DNA of 64,000 nt from Hyperoodon ampullatus (taxonomy: Eukaryota > Chordata > Mammalia > Artiodactyla > Ziphiidae): contig OX457061.1 in assembly GCA_949752795.1 (NCBI GenBank), forward strand, positions 9,235,239 through 9,299,238. Direction: 5' to 3'. The notes below the pieces were generated by a model. The model was not told the DNA's origin, did not search any database, and was given only the letters and a program-made list of their open reading frames with translations. The first letter of the stretch is position 1, and every line of letters begins with the position of its first letter. Positions 11,041 to 21,664 of the stretch are shown in pieces. Made by a program: the position numbers and the translations under genes.

Positions 11041-11399
11041 GCAAACAGGAAAATGACAAAGAAATTACCCTAAAGAGATAACAGTATTGGATTACAGGTG
11101 ATTTCAGTTTTCTTTTTATACTCTTCTTTTGTACGTGTTTATCCTGATTTTATTATATAATCAGGTAAAAATCAAATATACATTATTTTAATGATAGAAT
11201 GAGAGACTACTCTGGGTACCCAGAGGGGACAGGATTGAAAGGCATAAAATCAGAGCAGGAACCCTGATAAGGAGGCTGCTGGGATGTCCACGTGTGGGGT
11301 GATGTTGGGGGCTATACAGTGGGTGATGGGGGCCAAAGCCTCAGGCTCCTCATCTGGATAATCAGGCTAATAGTCACCCCTGTACTTAAAATACAAAGT

Positions 11400-11660
11400 T
11401 CAGGTAAAAACAAACATCATTTACTGAGGCTCATTCCATGCCCTTCACTGTCCTATCTAAAGCCCCCATTCCCACTTGAAGATCATTATCTTCACTTTCT
11501 AGGTGGGAAAACGGAGGCAGGGATCCATCCAAATCCTAGCTCAGTCATAATGACCCACAGTAAGTTGTTTCTGAGCCTCAGTTTTCCTATCTGTGTAAGG
11601 GGAATAACAATAGCCTCTACTTCTTGGGATGCTGTGTGTGGTCAGTAGGATTGTGCTCTT
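11400..11660. repeat. Two opposed MIR fragments
   Basis: The left part is reverse: 'cattatcttcactttctaggtgggaaaacggaggcagg', near 11485-11522. The right part is forward: GAGCCTCAGTTTTCCTATCTG near 11573-11593, then AAGGGGAATAACAATAGCCTC. They meet near 11525. Confidence 0.55.
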
Positions 11661-11724
11661 AAAGCCTATAGCTTACTTTCCAGGATGGGCCAGCTTATGT
11701 GAGCTGCCCATCACCACCATGACC

Positions 11725-11825
11725 AATGAGGTGAAGTTACCCTCCTAGGGTCACACAGCAAACCAGTGGCCCAGCCGGGATTCAGACCAGTTTTCTCTGA
11801 CCCCAGAGCCCAACTCCTTCCAGTT
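11725..11825 (-). repeat. MIR fragment, reverse
   Basis: GGGTCACACAGCAAACCAGT then CCAGCCGGGATTCAGACC and 'ccagagcccaactccttcc' follow the inverted MIR head order. Confidence 0.6.
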
Positions 11826-12059
11826 TCTGGTGTGAGGGGCTCCTGTGCTTGGTAAGAGCTCTGGATGGCAGGTGCCTGTCTGGAGTGTAGTAGAGCTGAG
11901 TGTGAGGGGGCCTGTCCAGAGCATCTCCGTGGTGGTACAGCGTGGACAGGAGAGGGGTCAGGGAATCTGGCCCCATGAGGGATTTCTCCACGCGTCCAGT
12001 GCAGCAAGAGGTTTCCCAGCAGCCGATGCACCATTAATGGGCCTCCTTTCATCACAATA

Positions 12060-12300
12060 GCCCGTGATAACAGACAGATTTAATTAAAAAGAACACACAT
12101 CCTCCTCTGCAGGGCGGCTGCAGCCAGGGTATAGGGCCTGCAATTAAAATTTAGCTCTATAAACTCAGCACACAGGCGAGGGTGCCCAGAGCTCCCGGGT
12201 TTTCTAAAAGGAACAGCCCCGCCCCCACATGCCCATGTTATTTATCGCGTTAATTTTGTCCTCTGGCCACAGTGTGAACCAACTCTGAGCCCCGAGCCCC
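12060..12300. promoter_or_regulatory. Candidate conserved noncoding element
   Basis: A repeat-free block dense in homeodomain-type AT motifs (TTAATT at about 12080, CAATTAAAAT at 12141-12150, GCGTTAATTT near 12248) within GC-rich flanks, with a shared 16-mer at 12077-12092. Such composition is typical of conserved enhancers near developmental regulators. Conservation itself cannot be measured here, so function is inference. Confidence 0.35.
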
Positions 12301-12384
12301 GACCCTGACTTGCCTCTAGCTCCCAGGCTGTGCCAGGCACACGCTTGCCTCCTTAGGGGAGGAGCAAGACGGAGAACGCCAGCT

Positions 12385-12565
12385 TGAAAAGCGGAAGACC
12401 AGGCAGGACTCTCCCTGGCTTTGTGCTATTGGGCAAGTGACCCACTCCACCCAGATCGTCTGTTTCTGCACCAAGAAGCTGAAGCTGCCCCCTGAGGCTG
12501 GGTGAGGCCTGGATGAGACAATGAGGAAGGCCGCTGGGCACACAGTGACCGCTCAGCAAAGGCTG
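12385..12565 (+). repeat. MIR SINE
   Basis: Contains 'ggctttgtgctattgggcaagtgaccc', then GTCTGTTTCTGCACCAAG and a tail resembling 'gggcacacagtgaccgctcagcaaa'. Sense-oriented MIR with a diverged core. Confidence 0.5.
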
Positions 12566-12689
12566 GCTGTTAACACTGTCCATGTTGTGACACAAGTGGT
12601 GGGGGCTTCTGCATGGAGCCCAGGAGGCCTTGGTGACAGGGAGGCTGAGATGGCTGGGGAGGCCCAGGCTGGACATTCAGGGTCCTAGA

Positions 12690-12870
12690 TGCAGCAATTA
12701 AGAGTGGAGACTTGGCAGTCACAAGGGTTCAGGTTCAAATTCTGGTTCTGCCACTTCCTAGTTGTGTGGACCTGGGTGAGTGACTCTCCCCTGAGGCTCT
12801 GTTTTCTCATCTGTAAAATGGGAATGATGATAGAGCCTTCCTTTTAGGGCTGCAGACTGAGGAATCCACA
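12690..12870 (+). repeat. MIR SINE
   Basis: Well preserved: GTTCAGGTTCAAATTCTGGT (head, B-box region), GTTCTGCCACTTCCTAGTTG, TTTTCTCATCTGTAAAATGG and AATGATGATAGAGCC in order. Confidence 0.78.
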
Positions 12871-13089
12871 GTCAGATACTACACCTGTCACCAGGTAAAA
12901 GGCATGGGCTTGGGTGCTCTGGCCCGTGAGGATGGCTTTTAAAGCTGAGCGGAGGGGTTGCCCATGCCTGGTTTTCTGGTCTGGCTCAGGGCGGTCTCCC
13001 CAGAGACCCTCAGGCCAGCAGCACCCAGCAGGTTTACACCCCAGGTGCCCGCAGCTGTCAGGCTGGGGACAAGGGCGCCCGCTTTGTGC

Positions 13090-13335
13090 CCAGATAGGTA
13101 GCCTGATAGCAGGGCCTGTGAGACAAAGCTATCGGAGTCGTCGACAGGATACCAAATGGGCTTCTCCGAGCAGGCGGGCGCAGAATTGCATTCAGCTCGG
13201 ATTTAATTAAAAAGACTCAAATCTTTCTGATAATCCTCCCAGCAACGGCTGGAGCAGGGCCTGAAGCAGGTTTCCTGGCAACGGCGCATCCTGCAGATAA
13301 GGAACTTTGCAGGGAAGACGCAGTGAGCCCCTCGG
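13090..13335. promoter_or_regulatory. Candidate conserved noncoding element with shared 16-mer
   Basis: Repeat-free block with GATTTAATTAAAAAGA at 13200-13215, identical to 12077-12092, next to CTGATAATCC (Bicoid/OTX-type TAATCC) and two GCAACGGC words at about 13243 and 13277. The second lies in CCTGGCAACGGCG, which matches only one half of an RFX X-box. Regulatory function is inferred from composition only. Confidence 0.35.
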
Positions 13336-13770
13336 CTGGCCCAACACCGCTGCTATCACCCTGCCCATCGCCCAGCCAGAGAGGGGTGATGAGGCCTGGG
13401 AGGCAGCTGCCGCCCCTCCCTACCCCCGCTTCTTCCCACTCTGTGTCCCCCACTCCCGCAGTGCACACTGGCGGGCTGCTCCATTCCTGGGTCTGAGCCT
13501 TTGGCCTGGCTCCACACCTGCTCCCCCATCCAGCTGCCCAGGTCTTGTCTTTCTCCTGCTGCCCGCATCCCTGGCCCGATCCCCTAGTGTGCCTTGGAGG
13601 CCGGGGCAGCCAAATATCAGCGCTTGTGGAATGGGCAGGTCTCCAGCTCTGCTTGGAGACTGAATCTGGAGGGGAAGGATGAGGCCAGGTGCTGTGTCCG
13701 CAGCAGCACCTCCCCTCCCACCTCCCAGCCTTTGCCGGTGCTGGTCCCTCTGCCCTGCCTCCTGTTCGTG
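13335..13770. other. GC-rich single-copy stretch without a gene
   Basis: C-rich + strand. Short open frames on both strands, none with domain-like content. Nothing else recognised. Confidence 0.3.
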
Positions 13771-13774
13771 GATT

Positions 13775-13925
13775 CTGACGTGTCCTTCAAGTCCCAGCCC
13801 ACAGTGTCCCTCCCTGTCCTCCTCTGGTTACATATGAATCCCCGGCACCCAGTCCGGAGCCTGCCAGAGAACAGGGGCTCAGAGAATATCTGATATATGA
13901 ATGGATGAATGAATGCATGAATGAC
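13775..13925 (+). repeat. L2 3'-end fragment
   Basis: Ends with GAATGGATGAATGAATGCATG after 'cccggcacccagtccggagcctgccag', the usual LINE2 3' terminus in sense orientation. Confidence 0.6.
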
Positions 13926-14221
13926 GCAGACGAGCAACCCTGGGTTTGGAACAGGGGCTCCTATACCAGTGTTGCTTCTTACCAGGCTAGAAACCAGGCA
14001 GGCAAATGATTCGTCTTCTCTGTTTCCGCACCCACACATCAGGGGCACCCATCACTCTGCCTGGGGAAGGGGTGTGATCCCTGCCACCCCCCAGTAGGGG
14101 CCCAAGGGGCACCCACCATGTATCCGGCACTGCACAGCCCCGGCTTCGGCTCCCCCAGGCTAGACTCAGGGCTCAGCTGAGTCTTCTTCTCCCAGACCCT
14201 GCCTCACCCTGGAACCCATTA

Positions 14222-14715
14222 CAAAATATTTTAAATTTAATTATTTAAAATAGGTAACAATTCACATGGTTCCAAGTTATATACAGACAGAACAGTGAAG
14301 TTCCCACGTCCACCCCCGCAGGGAACCACTGCCGTTAGCGTCTCAGGTATTCTTCCCGAGTTTCTTTATGCACGTATATGTTTAGATATGATTACAAGGT
14401 GCAAACAAAACAAAGCAAAAACACTGCGCACGAAGATCTCTACCTTGCTCTTTTCACTTACTACATCCTGAAGATCTTTCCATGTTGCTATGAAGGGTCC
14501 TCTCCTTTTTCCAGCTGCTTAGTATTCCACTGTGCAGATGCCTGGGTTTATTTAACCAGCCCTATGACGGACATTTTGATTATGGCCTGTGTTTCGTTAT
14601 TATTAGCAAAGCTGCATGGAAGGATCTTGTACACATATCATTGGGTTGTTTGTCTGCAGAACAATTCCCAGAATAGAACTTGTTGGGTTGAAGGGTGGAA
14701 TCTATCTTAACACTG
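14222..14715 (-). mobile_element. Old L1 3'-region fragment, reverse
   Basis: AT-rich, bounded by GC-rich DNA. Landmarks of old (L1M-type) LINE 3' regions read on the + strand: AAGATCTTTCCATGTTGC at 14472-14489, 'tagtattccactgtgcagatgc', 'tttatttaaccagcc', 'agcaaagctgcatggaagg' and 'cccagaatagaacttgttgggt'. The subfamily cannot be fixed by eye. Confidence 0.65.
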
Positions 14716-14731
14716 CAACCTCATTCATCCA

Positions 14732-14750
14732 TCCATCCATCCATCCATCA
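14732..14750 (+). repeat. (CATC)n simple repeat
   Basis: Five uninterrupted CATC-type units between an old L1 and an L2 remnant. Probably grew from the CATTCATC-like terminal repeat of the adjacent L2. Confidence 0.85.
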
Positions 14751-15180
14751 ATAGTTTCCTACTATTCAACATCATAGCTAGCCTACTATGTGCCAGACAC
14801 TAAGCAGGGCACAGAGGGCCTAGTGGTGAATGAGCCAGGCCAGATCCTTGTCCTCTTAGAGTGTAAACTTCTGCTCTACGGACGCGGCGCCTTCCACCCA
14901 CCCTGCCCACTGCTGCTGGAGGGCTCCCCTCACTCAAGAACCTGCTCTGGCTCCCTGTGGCTCTGGCTCCCTGGCTCACATTCCAACTCCCAGCCTGAAG
15001 TGTGAGGTTCCCTGTCCTTTCTCATCTAGCCTGATGCGTCCTTACTTTTAGCCCAAAGCCTTCACCGTCATGGGCTTCTTTACTGCCTCTTGGGGCCTCC
15101 ATCTCCGGGCAACCCAAGAGAGTAAGCCCCATGCTGGGTGGGCACCCTCACTGCTGGAGCACCTTCAGCGTGCTTGGCTG
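14751..15180. repeat. L2 fragments in opposed orientation
   Basis: 14760-14870 reads CTACTATGTGCCAGACACTAAG into 'tccttgtcctcttagagtgtaaac', the L2 3' end inverted. About 14900-15180 reads 'ctcactcaagaacctgctctggctccctgtggc', 'cattccaactcccagcctgaagtgtgagg' and a decayed tail, an L2 3' region in sense orientation. Confidence 0.5.
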
Positions 15181-15184
15181 CTGT

Positions 15185-15370
15185 GCTGTGCTTGGAATAC
15201 TGGCTCTGGGGTCACACTGCTTGGGTTCAAATCCCATCCCCATAGCCCTTGAGACCGGTGGACCTGGGCAAACCACCAAACCTCTCTGGCCTTGGTGTCC
15301 TCATCTGAAAAATGGGGACAATAGTCTGACTACTTCCAGGCTTGTGGTGAGACGGAGATAAGCCCAGGCC
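15185..15370 (+). repeat. MIR SINE
   Basis: TGGGTTCAAATCCCATCCCC at 15223-15242 (head with B-box), 'acctgggcaaaccaccaaacctc', then CATCTGAAAAATGGGGACAA at 15302-15321. Good sense-oriented MIR order. Confidence 0.75.
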
Positions 15371-15399
15371 CCTACAGCAAGCAGGACCGAAGCAAGCTG

Positions 15400-15515
15400 G
15401 TGTCATGTGCTTGCTTAATCCCCACAAATACCTTCCCAGGGAGGGTATTAGCCCCACTTTACAGATGAGAAAACAGAGGCCTGGAGAGCAGAGTCGGGAT
15501 TGGAATCAGCACTGT
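15400..15515 (-). repeat. MIR fragment, reverse
   Basis: CCCCACTTTACAGATGAGAA at 15452-15471 then AACAGAGGCCTGGAGAGC and 'cgggattggaatcagcac', the inverted MIR core and head. It faces the MIR to its left. Confidence 0.7.
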
Positions 15516-15689
15516 TTGGCTCTGTGATCCTTGTCCTCAACCACCAACTTCTGCGGCCTCATGGGGGTCCCTGCCAGCACAGTGACACCCACTCTGCCGA
15601 CCACGGTGGACTTTCCTGCCTGGCCCTGCCTTCTGGACCCTTTGAGCCCCTTCCCCCACGCTGGGCTCTGGCTTCTCTCACTTGTTCAC

Positions 15690-16260
15690 TCAACTCCCTC
15701 ATTCAGCTGTGCCAGGCGCCGTTCTAGGTGCCCAGGATTCAGCAAGGAACAAAAGGGATGCTCAACGTGAAGGTCAGGAAGTTGGGGGGTGGGGGGACAA
15801 GCGTGCAGAGGGGGAGGGAAGCCCAGAGGAGGCAGGGTCTCCAAGGAAGGCTGGATGGGGGAGCTGACACGGGTGGAGTCGTGCCTGGAATCAGGAGGCT
15901 GGGAGGGCAGGGCTTTGTTATGGGGGGAGTGCAGCTGGGGTGCCCAGGACCCTACTGGAAAGCTTGCCTGTGCAGCGGGGGGAGCAGTGAGAGGGTGTGA
16001 CTGATGGAGAAGGGAGTCAAAGGACTTTTGTTTTAAAAAGTGGAGAGATCTGAGAGGTTATAGGCCAAGGGTGCATGCAGAGCGAGAGAAGGGGCCTCTG
16101 ATGAAGGCAGAGCCCAGCAGAAGGGGTTCACTGCAGGCCAGGCAGTCCCCCCAGGAGTGGGGGGGACTTCCATTTGGGGCCCTGAGATGTCAAGGGGACT
16201 TCCCACTGGAAGGCCCCCATTGCCTTGGGAAGGGGAGCTTGTTGGGCTGGGGTGATGAGA
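15690..16260 (-). repeat. L2 fragment, reverse
   Basis: Starts with CAGCTGTGCCAGGCGCCGTT, 'ctaggtgcccaggattcagcaagg' and continues into G-rich text of the inverted LINE2 3' region ('gagagatctgagaggttataggcc'). Diverged, right boundary vague. Confidence 0.45.
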
Positions 16261-16880
16261 GAGGCTGGGGCGGAGGGGCCTGAGGGAGGACTGGGGGGCC
16301 TGGCGAGGTCTCCTCACTGATGCTTGGTGGACATGGGCAAAGCACAGCGGACAGGCAGCAGGACCCCCCTCTCAGGGACAGGGATGGGGAGCTGAAGCTC
16401 AGGGCGGGTCAGAGCGGGCCCCACCCTGGCTCCGGACCGCCCCCTCGTCTGTTCGTGTCTCTGACTCCCCACCAGGCTCCGAGCCTCATTCCTTCCTCAT
16501 CCCCAGGGCCCAGGGCCCAGAGCTGCTCCACTACAGACCATCGCTTCCCTTCCATCCCATGGGCCTCCCTGGGCAAGGCCTTCTCCAGGGCAGGAGCCAG
16601 CAAAGAGGATCCCCAGTGGGCTTCAGAGACTTCAAACCTCTCCTTCTTCTTAATTATTAGTTATTATTCTTTCAAAGTGATGGAGGAGGAAAGGAAGGGC
16701 GGAGAGGGGCGGGGGAGGGGAGCGCTCACTCAGGGCCAGCACTGGGCTGGGTTGGGAGGGGTGATCAGAGTCCAGGGCCATGAGAAGTTGTTCCAGAGCC
16801 CCCGGGACACTTGGTGCAGGGCAGCTGCGGGCTATTTCCAGACCCCACTTGTTAATGTGGGGTGTCTCTGAATGGGCACC
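16260..16880. other. GC-rich single-copy stretch without a gene
   Basis: A 183-codon open frame at 16320-16871 shows no domain, no splice context and a low-complexity product. An AT island near 16650-16675 (TTAATTATTAGTTATTATTC) stands out. Nothing else is recognised. Confidence 0.3.
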
Positions 16881-17110
16881 CAGAATTGGCTTCCATGGGT
16901 AGCAGAGTGCCAGGAGGCAAAGTGGGGGCATCCCAGACAGGGGAGCTGTACGTGCAAAGGTGCAAAGGGGCCAGGCCTATTTCAGGAAGAGTGAGAGCTT
17001 TAGTTGGGGCTTGGGGGGAATGCAATTCAAGGGAAGCAAAGTGCCATATGACTTTGGAGCTGTAAACTGAGGCCAGATCATGAGAGACCTTGAATGCAGG
17101 GGTGCCAGCA
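16880..17110 (-). repeat. L2 fragment, reverse
   Basis: Phrases GGTAGCAGAGTGCCAGGAGG, CGTGCAAAGGTGCAAAGGGG and 'gaggccagatcatgagagaccttgaatgcag' are the inverted L2 3' UTR. Confidence 0.6.
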
Positions 17111-17449
17111 GGGCAGCGTCGTCGAGCCCTGATCTGTGGGCTGCCCCATGCCCTGGTGCCAACTGGGCTCTGGAGGCTCTAGACTAGACTGCCCTCAGCC
17201 ACCTCTGGTGAGAGGGCTGGTCTGGGCTGGGACTGTGGGATGGCTGTTTTTAATAAGCTTCCAGGTGAACCTGATGCTTATTTGGGATGGAAACCAGGAT
17301 GGTGGGGAAGGGATGCTGGGGAGGGGTCTTCAGTAGGTGTGCACCCGAGGCAGACGACTGTGCCAGGATGTCTGGCCCCTCCCATCTGTCTTCCATGATG
17401 TCACCAGACCTCAACCACTTGGCCCATTGACCAGCTGTCAGTCGCCCAT

Positions 17450-17900
17450 TTTGTAGAGAAATGATTGGCTTTTATTTTTTTAATCAAAAAGGTAATGAAA
17501 GTAATAAACACAATATTTATTAAAGAAACTTTAAGGAAAAATGACAAATAGAAGAAAATAAAAATCTTTCATAATCTCATCACCGAGGGACTAGCACCAT
17601 GTAAGATATTAACATGTATCTTCCAGGAACGTGTATTTTGATTTATCCAACAAATGTTTATTAAGCCCCAATTTTGTGCCAAGCAATGAGATGAAACAAT
17701 GACTAAGCCAGATACAAACAAAACACACACATACACACGCACGTGCGTACGCACGCGTATTTCTTTTTTTTTCTTAAAGATGGTATCATGTTATTTGTGC
17801 TAGTTTTTGACAGCTCTGCTGTCAAAACTTGCTAATTTTTGACAGCTCTCCCACGTGAAAATGCACACACATATTTAGTATAACTTTGTTTATTTTTTTT
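17450..17900. repeat. AT-rich decayed repeats including reverse L2 end
   Basis: About 17640-17720 reads CCAACAAATGTTTATTAAGC then 'ttgtgccaagcaatgag', an inverted L2 3' terminus. The rest is AT-rich and likely old L1, not assignable by eye. Confidence 0.4.
17722..17758. repeat. Alternating purine-pyrimidine tract with CG steps
   Basis: An (AC)n run passes into CACGCACGTGCGTACGCACG. It contains nested palindromes (GCACGTGC, GCGTACGC) and several CpG dinucleotides. CG/CA alternation is the classical Z-DNA-prone pattern. Confidence 0.7.
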
Positions 17901-19680
17901 AAATAAAAAAATCACAAGATGAAAAATTTAAAAGTACAAATAGCTATATCCCCCTTACCATCCACTGTTAACAGTTTTGGGGGGACATTTTTTCAGAATT
18001 TTTATGCACATAGAAATAAATATATGTTTTTTTTCTCATAACTATAAACATGCTAAAAATACTGTTTGGCACTTGCTTACTTACTTATTTACCCATAGTC
18101 TTGGAGATGGTTCCACATCTACACACAAAGATCTCCCTCATTCTTTTTAATGCTGCTTAGGATGGATGTGCAACAATTTATCTGTCTCCTAGACTTTTAG
18201 CTGTATCTAGTTTTCACATAACTTATGGTGCCTCCTTGAATGCTCGTGTATGGAAGTTATCTCACTATCTTCCTGACAAAGTCCTGGAAGCAGAAATGCT
18301 GGGTAAAACGTTACGTATATTTTAAAGGCTGTCAATATTTGCTGCCTCTTTAAGAAGGCTGACCAATCGGCTCTCCCTGCAGCCTCACCAGCACTGGGTA
18401 TTATCATTCTTTTGAATCTTGACCAATCTGATAAACTTGACCAATCAAACATGCTATCTTGATGTTGTATTAATTTGCCTTTTTTTGAGTAGTGGTGACA
18501 TTGAGTACCTTTTCTTACACATATGGACCACTTTCATTTCTTCTTTCATGAATTGTCTCTAACATATTTTTAGATTTGTGAGAGATACTTGTATGTATAT
18601 GTACTTTATATGTAAATATGTTCACTTCTTTCTGTCATATCTAGCAAATATCCCTCTTCCCTCCAATTTACAGTGTGTCTTTTATATTTTGCTCATTTGG
18701 AATACTTTGCTATAACAAATATTTTGCAATTTTTTGTACTTAAATAGAGCAATGAAAAATTTTTTTGTCTTTGGAGTCAGATTAGAAAGATCTTTACTAC
18801 ACTCAACATTATAAAAATACTCACCAATATTTTCTTCTGGTAATTAAAAAATGAATTCCCTTCTAAATCTATCTGGAATTTATTTTCACTTAAGGTAGAG
18901 CTCTAACTTTATTTTTTTCTCAATGGTTCATTAGACATTAGGTCTCCAGGTCATTTATTAAAAATCCCATTATTTCCTTATTGATTTGCATTGTCTTTTG
19001 CTGTAGTTAATTCTTATTGTCTTTGGATCTATCTCACTGACATGCTTGTCTCTTCCTCTGCCAGTCTCTCCCTGATTTAGTTACTGTAGTTTTATAATAT
19101 GCTTTGTAATCTTACAAGCAAACCCTCCTCATTAACCTTTCTTTTCAGAACTTTCTTGGTGATTCTAATACGTTTGTATATCCAGATGAACTTTAGAATC
19201 ATTTAATTTGAAAAATAAAATTCCATTGACTTTTGTTTGTATTTGTGTTAAATTTGTAGATTACTTCAGAGAAGATAGGCATTTTATAGATTTTTATAGC
19301 ACTCTATCTTCCTATCCCATAAAATGCCTTGTCTCCCTGTTATTTAAAAGTTCTTCTATGTCTCTCAATAAAGTTTTAAATTTTTATTTGTATAGGTCCT
19401 ATACATTTTTGGTTATGCTTATTTCTAGGCATTTGGTACCTTTTTATGGTTTTTATAAATGGGATTTTTTCCATTATATATTCTAACTGCTTGCTAATGA
19501 AATATAGAAAATTCATTTCTTTCTAATTATCTAACTACTAGCTTTTTTACCAAGCTCTCTTTTTAGTTCTAATAATTTTTTATTTGATTGTCTTGGATTT
19601 TATAGGCAAACAGCATCTTCATTTGAAAATGGTGATGCTTTCTTTTCCAATATTTTTACTTCCTCTTAGCTCACTGGTAT
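17900..19680 (-). mobile_element. Old L1 fragments (3' region and ORF2), reverse
   Basis: AT-rich, with L1M-type landmarks on the + strand: 'ttggagatggttccacatct', 'ttaatgctgcttaggatgg', 'ctgacaaagtcctggaagcag', then ORF2-derived text such as AATAAAGTTTTAAATTTTTA and 'ataggtcctatacatttttggttatgcttatttctaggcatttggtacc'. No usable frame survives. Probably more than one insertion. Confidence 0.6.
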
Positions 19681-20030
19681 GTCATGATTATTTGGAGTGG
19701 GTGGGTCTGTGGTCTGGGAATCACCAGTAACCTCAGATGTGGCTTAGTCTGCTGAGCACCACTTTCAATACCTGGAGGGGACCATGAAGAGAAGGGTATG
19801 TAAGTGTGTATCTGTGTCACTAAGACAAAAGGAGGAGGACCCCTGGACAACGTTGTAGCTTAGCTGCCATCACAGGTACCCTTGTCAGCAACCTGGGCTG
19901 GCTCATCTGTCTGCTGCTGGCATTTCACTCCTAAGTACAAAGTCTGCATAATATTTAAATGTGCATATGTAATGGGCTACTTAAGTAGTTTTTCCTGGTG
20001 TTGACCATGTATTCTTGGACCTTCATTCCT
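19680..20030. other. Single-copy gap between L1 fragments
   Basis: Contrasts in composition with the AT-rich L1 on both sides. No exon, promoter or repeat recognised. Confidence 0.3.
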
Positions 20031-20340
20031 GGAATAGATGCTATTTAATTACAGTGTATTAGACTTTTAATGTTCTACCAGATTCCCTTTGATAGTGTTT
20101 GATTTCCCATTTTCCCATCAATATTTCAGATGAGATTGGTCTATTGGGCTTATGGCACTGTCTTTCCTGGGTTATGGCATTAGATTTTTGACTGCTTCAG
20201 AGAATTATAAGTGAAACTTTACATCTTTTCCTATTATAAGAAAAGCTTTTCATCTTTTCCCATTCTTGGGAAAGTATGAATTGCATGTGAATTATATATT
20301 TTTTTGTGAGAGCTCATAAAACCATCTGGGCCTGGTGCCA
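20030..20340 (-). mobile_element. Old L1 ORF2 fragment, reverse
   Basis: The + strand carries degraded L1 phrases such as 'atttcagatgagattggtct', 'tgggttatggcattag' and AAAACCATCTGGGCCTGGTG. The last is the complement of the conserved ORF2 segment encoding a PGPDGF-type motif. Confidence 0.55.
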
Positions 20341-20394
20341 TTTTAGTGTCATCTTTCTAAAACTGAAATTTGCCTGTGCCATATGCTTTCAATA

Positions 20395-20660
20395 ATTTTT
20401 CATTGATCACAGGATAAAGCACAAATCCTTTAACCTGACATTCAAGGTAGAGTATGATTGAACTCTGCACCAACTCTCACCACTCTCCCTCCCTCTCTTA
20501 TATTCTGGCCACATCTAACTTCTGGAAATTCCCCAGACCCTAGAGCAGGAGATTCAAGAGGATAGGAACAGGCTTGTTTTGTTCAGTGCAGAATCTCTGG
20601 CACCCTGTAGAAGCTTCCCTTTGATAGGTATTCCTTGAACTCCTGTTGAATGGCATTCAC
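20395..20660 (+). repeat. L2 fragment
   Basis: Landmarks ATCACAGGATAAAGCACAAA, 'cctttaacctgacattcaaggtag', 'aggataggaacaggcttgttttgttcagtgcagaatctctggcaccctgtag'. LINE2 3' region in sense orientation, with an internal gap. Confidence 0.6.
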
Positions 20661-20679
20661 TGTGTTAATATTGTTGTAT

Positions 20680-21020
20680 CTTTTAGTTCACATCAACACA
20701 TGTTCACTGAGCATCTCCTTTGTGCCTGGTCACATGCTGGCCCTGGGGGGAAAGAATCCTAGCCCCTGTATTCAAGGTGCTATTTGGCTAATGGGGAAAC
20801 AGGTGAGTAAACACACATTATACACAGTGAGGTAATTGCAGTTGGGGGGATATGAGTGGCATTATGGGAGCATGGGGAAGGGCCATCCAACCCAACCCAG
20901 GAAGATAGATCCAAGAGGCTTCCTGGAGGAGGTGGCCCTGGAATTAATCTTACATGATGAGGAGAAGTGGGGACAGGTCATTCCATGCTAAGGGGATATA
21001 GTGAGCCAAGATCCAGAAGG
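20680..21020 (-). repeat. L2 fragment, reverse
   Basis: CACTGAGCATCTCCTTTGTG, 'ttcaaggtgctatttggctaatggggaaacaggtgagtaaac', then GGCTTCCTGGAGGAGGTGGC and 'caggtcattccatgc' are the inverted L2 3' region in order. It sits between two sense L2 copies. Confidence 0.65.
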
Positions 21021-21044
21021 AAGAACAAGCACAACTCTGTTATC

Positions 21045-21660
21045 TCTTCTCAGGATGATTGTAGTTGCCTCCTAGCATGTCATGTCACTCTTCTGCTGAA
21101 AATCCACAAATGGCTTTTTAAGACTTTTTCCAAAGTCCTTTGTGTGAGCAAGGCCTGATGTGATCTGGCCCCTGTGCTTCTCTGAATTTACCTGATCACT
21201 CTGTTCCAACCACTGCTGTTCCTTGGAGAGCCCAAACAGTACCAACTCAGGGCCTCTGCACTGCCTGTTCCCTCTGCCTAGAGACTCACACCTTCACTCT
21301 CCCTGGGTCTCTGCCCAAATGTCACCAACTGGTGAGGCTGTCCTCGACCCCTGTATAAAACAACAGCCCTCTCAGTTATTCTCTGTCCTTACATTGCTTT
21401 ATTTTCTTCCAAGCTAGTAAAGCCACCTGATATTATACACACACATACATATATATGTATACATACACACACATTTTATGCTATATGTATGTGTATATCA
21501 TAATATATGATATGCTATATACATATGATTTTTAACTTTTTTTTCGCCTGTTAGAATGGGAGTTTCGGGAGAACAGGGAGTTTGTCTTGTTCACTCTTGT
21601 GGCCCCAGTACTCAGAACACCATCTAGAAGAATGTGCCCAATCAATACAAGCAGTTTGGC
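21045..21660 (+). repeat. L2 3' region, long copy, split by a simple repeat
   Basis: One of the best L2 matches here: AAAATCCACAAATGGCTTTT, 'aaggcctgatgtgatctggcccctgtgcttctctg', CAGGGCCTCTGCACTGCCTG, 'cccaaatgtcacc', 'gctttattttcttccaagc', then after the AT/AC tract TAGAATGGGAGTTTCGGGAG and 'ccccagtactcagaacacc'. Confidence 0.75.
21436..21532. repeat. Compound (AC)n/(AT)n microsatellite
   Basis: ACACACACATACATATATAT passes through ATGTATACATACACACACAT into an AT-rich ATGTGTATATC/ATAATATATG stretch within the L2. Quasi-palindromic and able to form cruciform structures. Confidence 0.85.
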
Positions 21661-21664
21661 ATTG

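Noticed and set aside
13265..13281. RFX X-box near GGTTTCCTGGCAACGGC
   Set aside because: Only the GGCAAC half-site fits; the left half does not match GTNRCC, so it is not called as a site.
16320..16871. 183-codon + strand frame
   Set aside because: No domain, no splice context, low-complexity product, and the frame continues across an AT island without codon-like bias.
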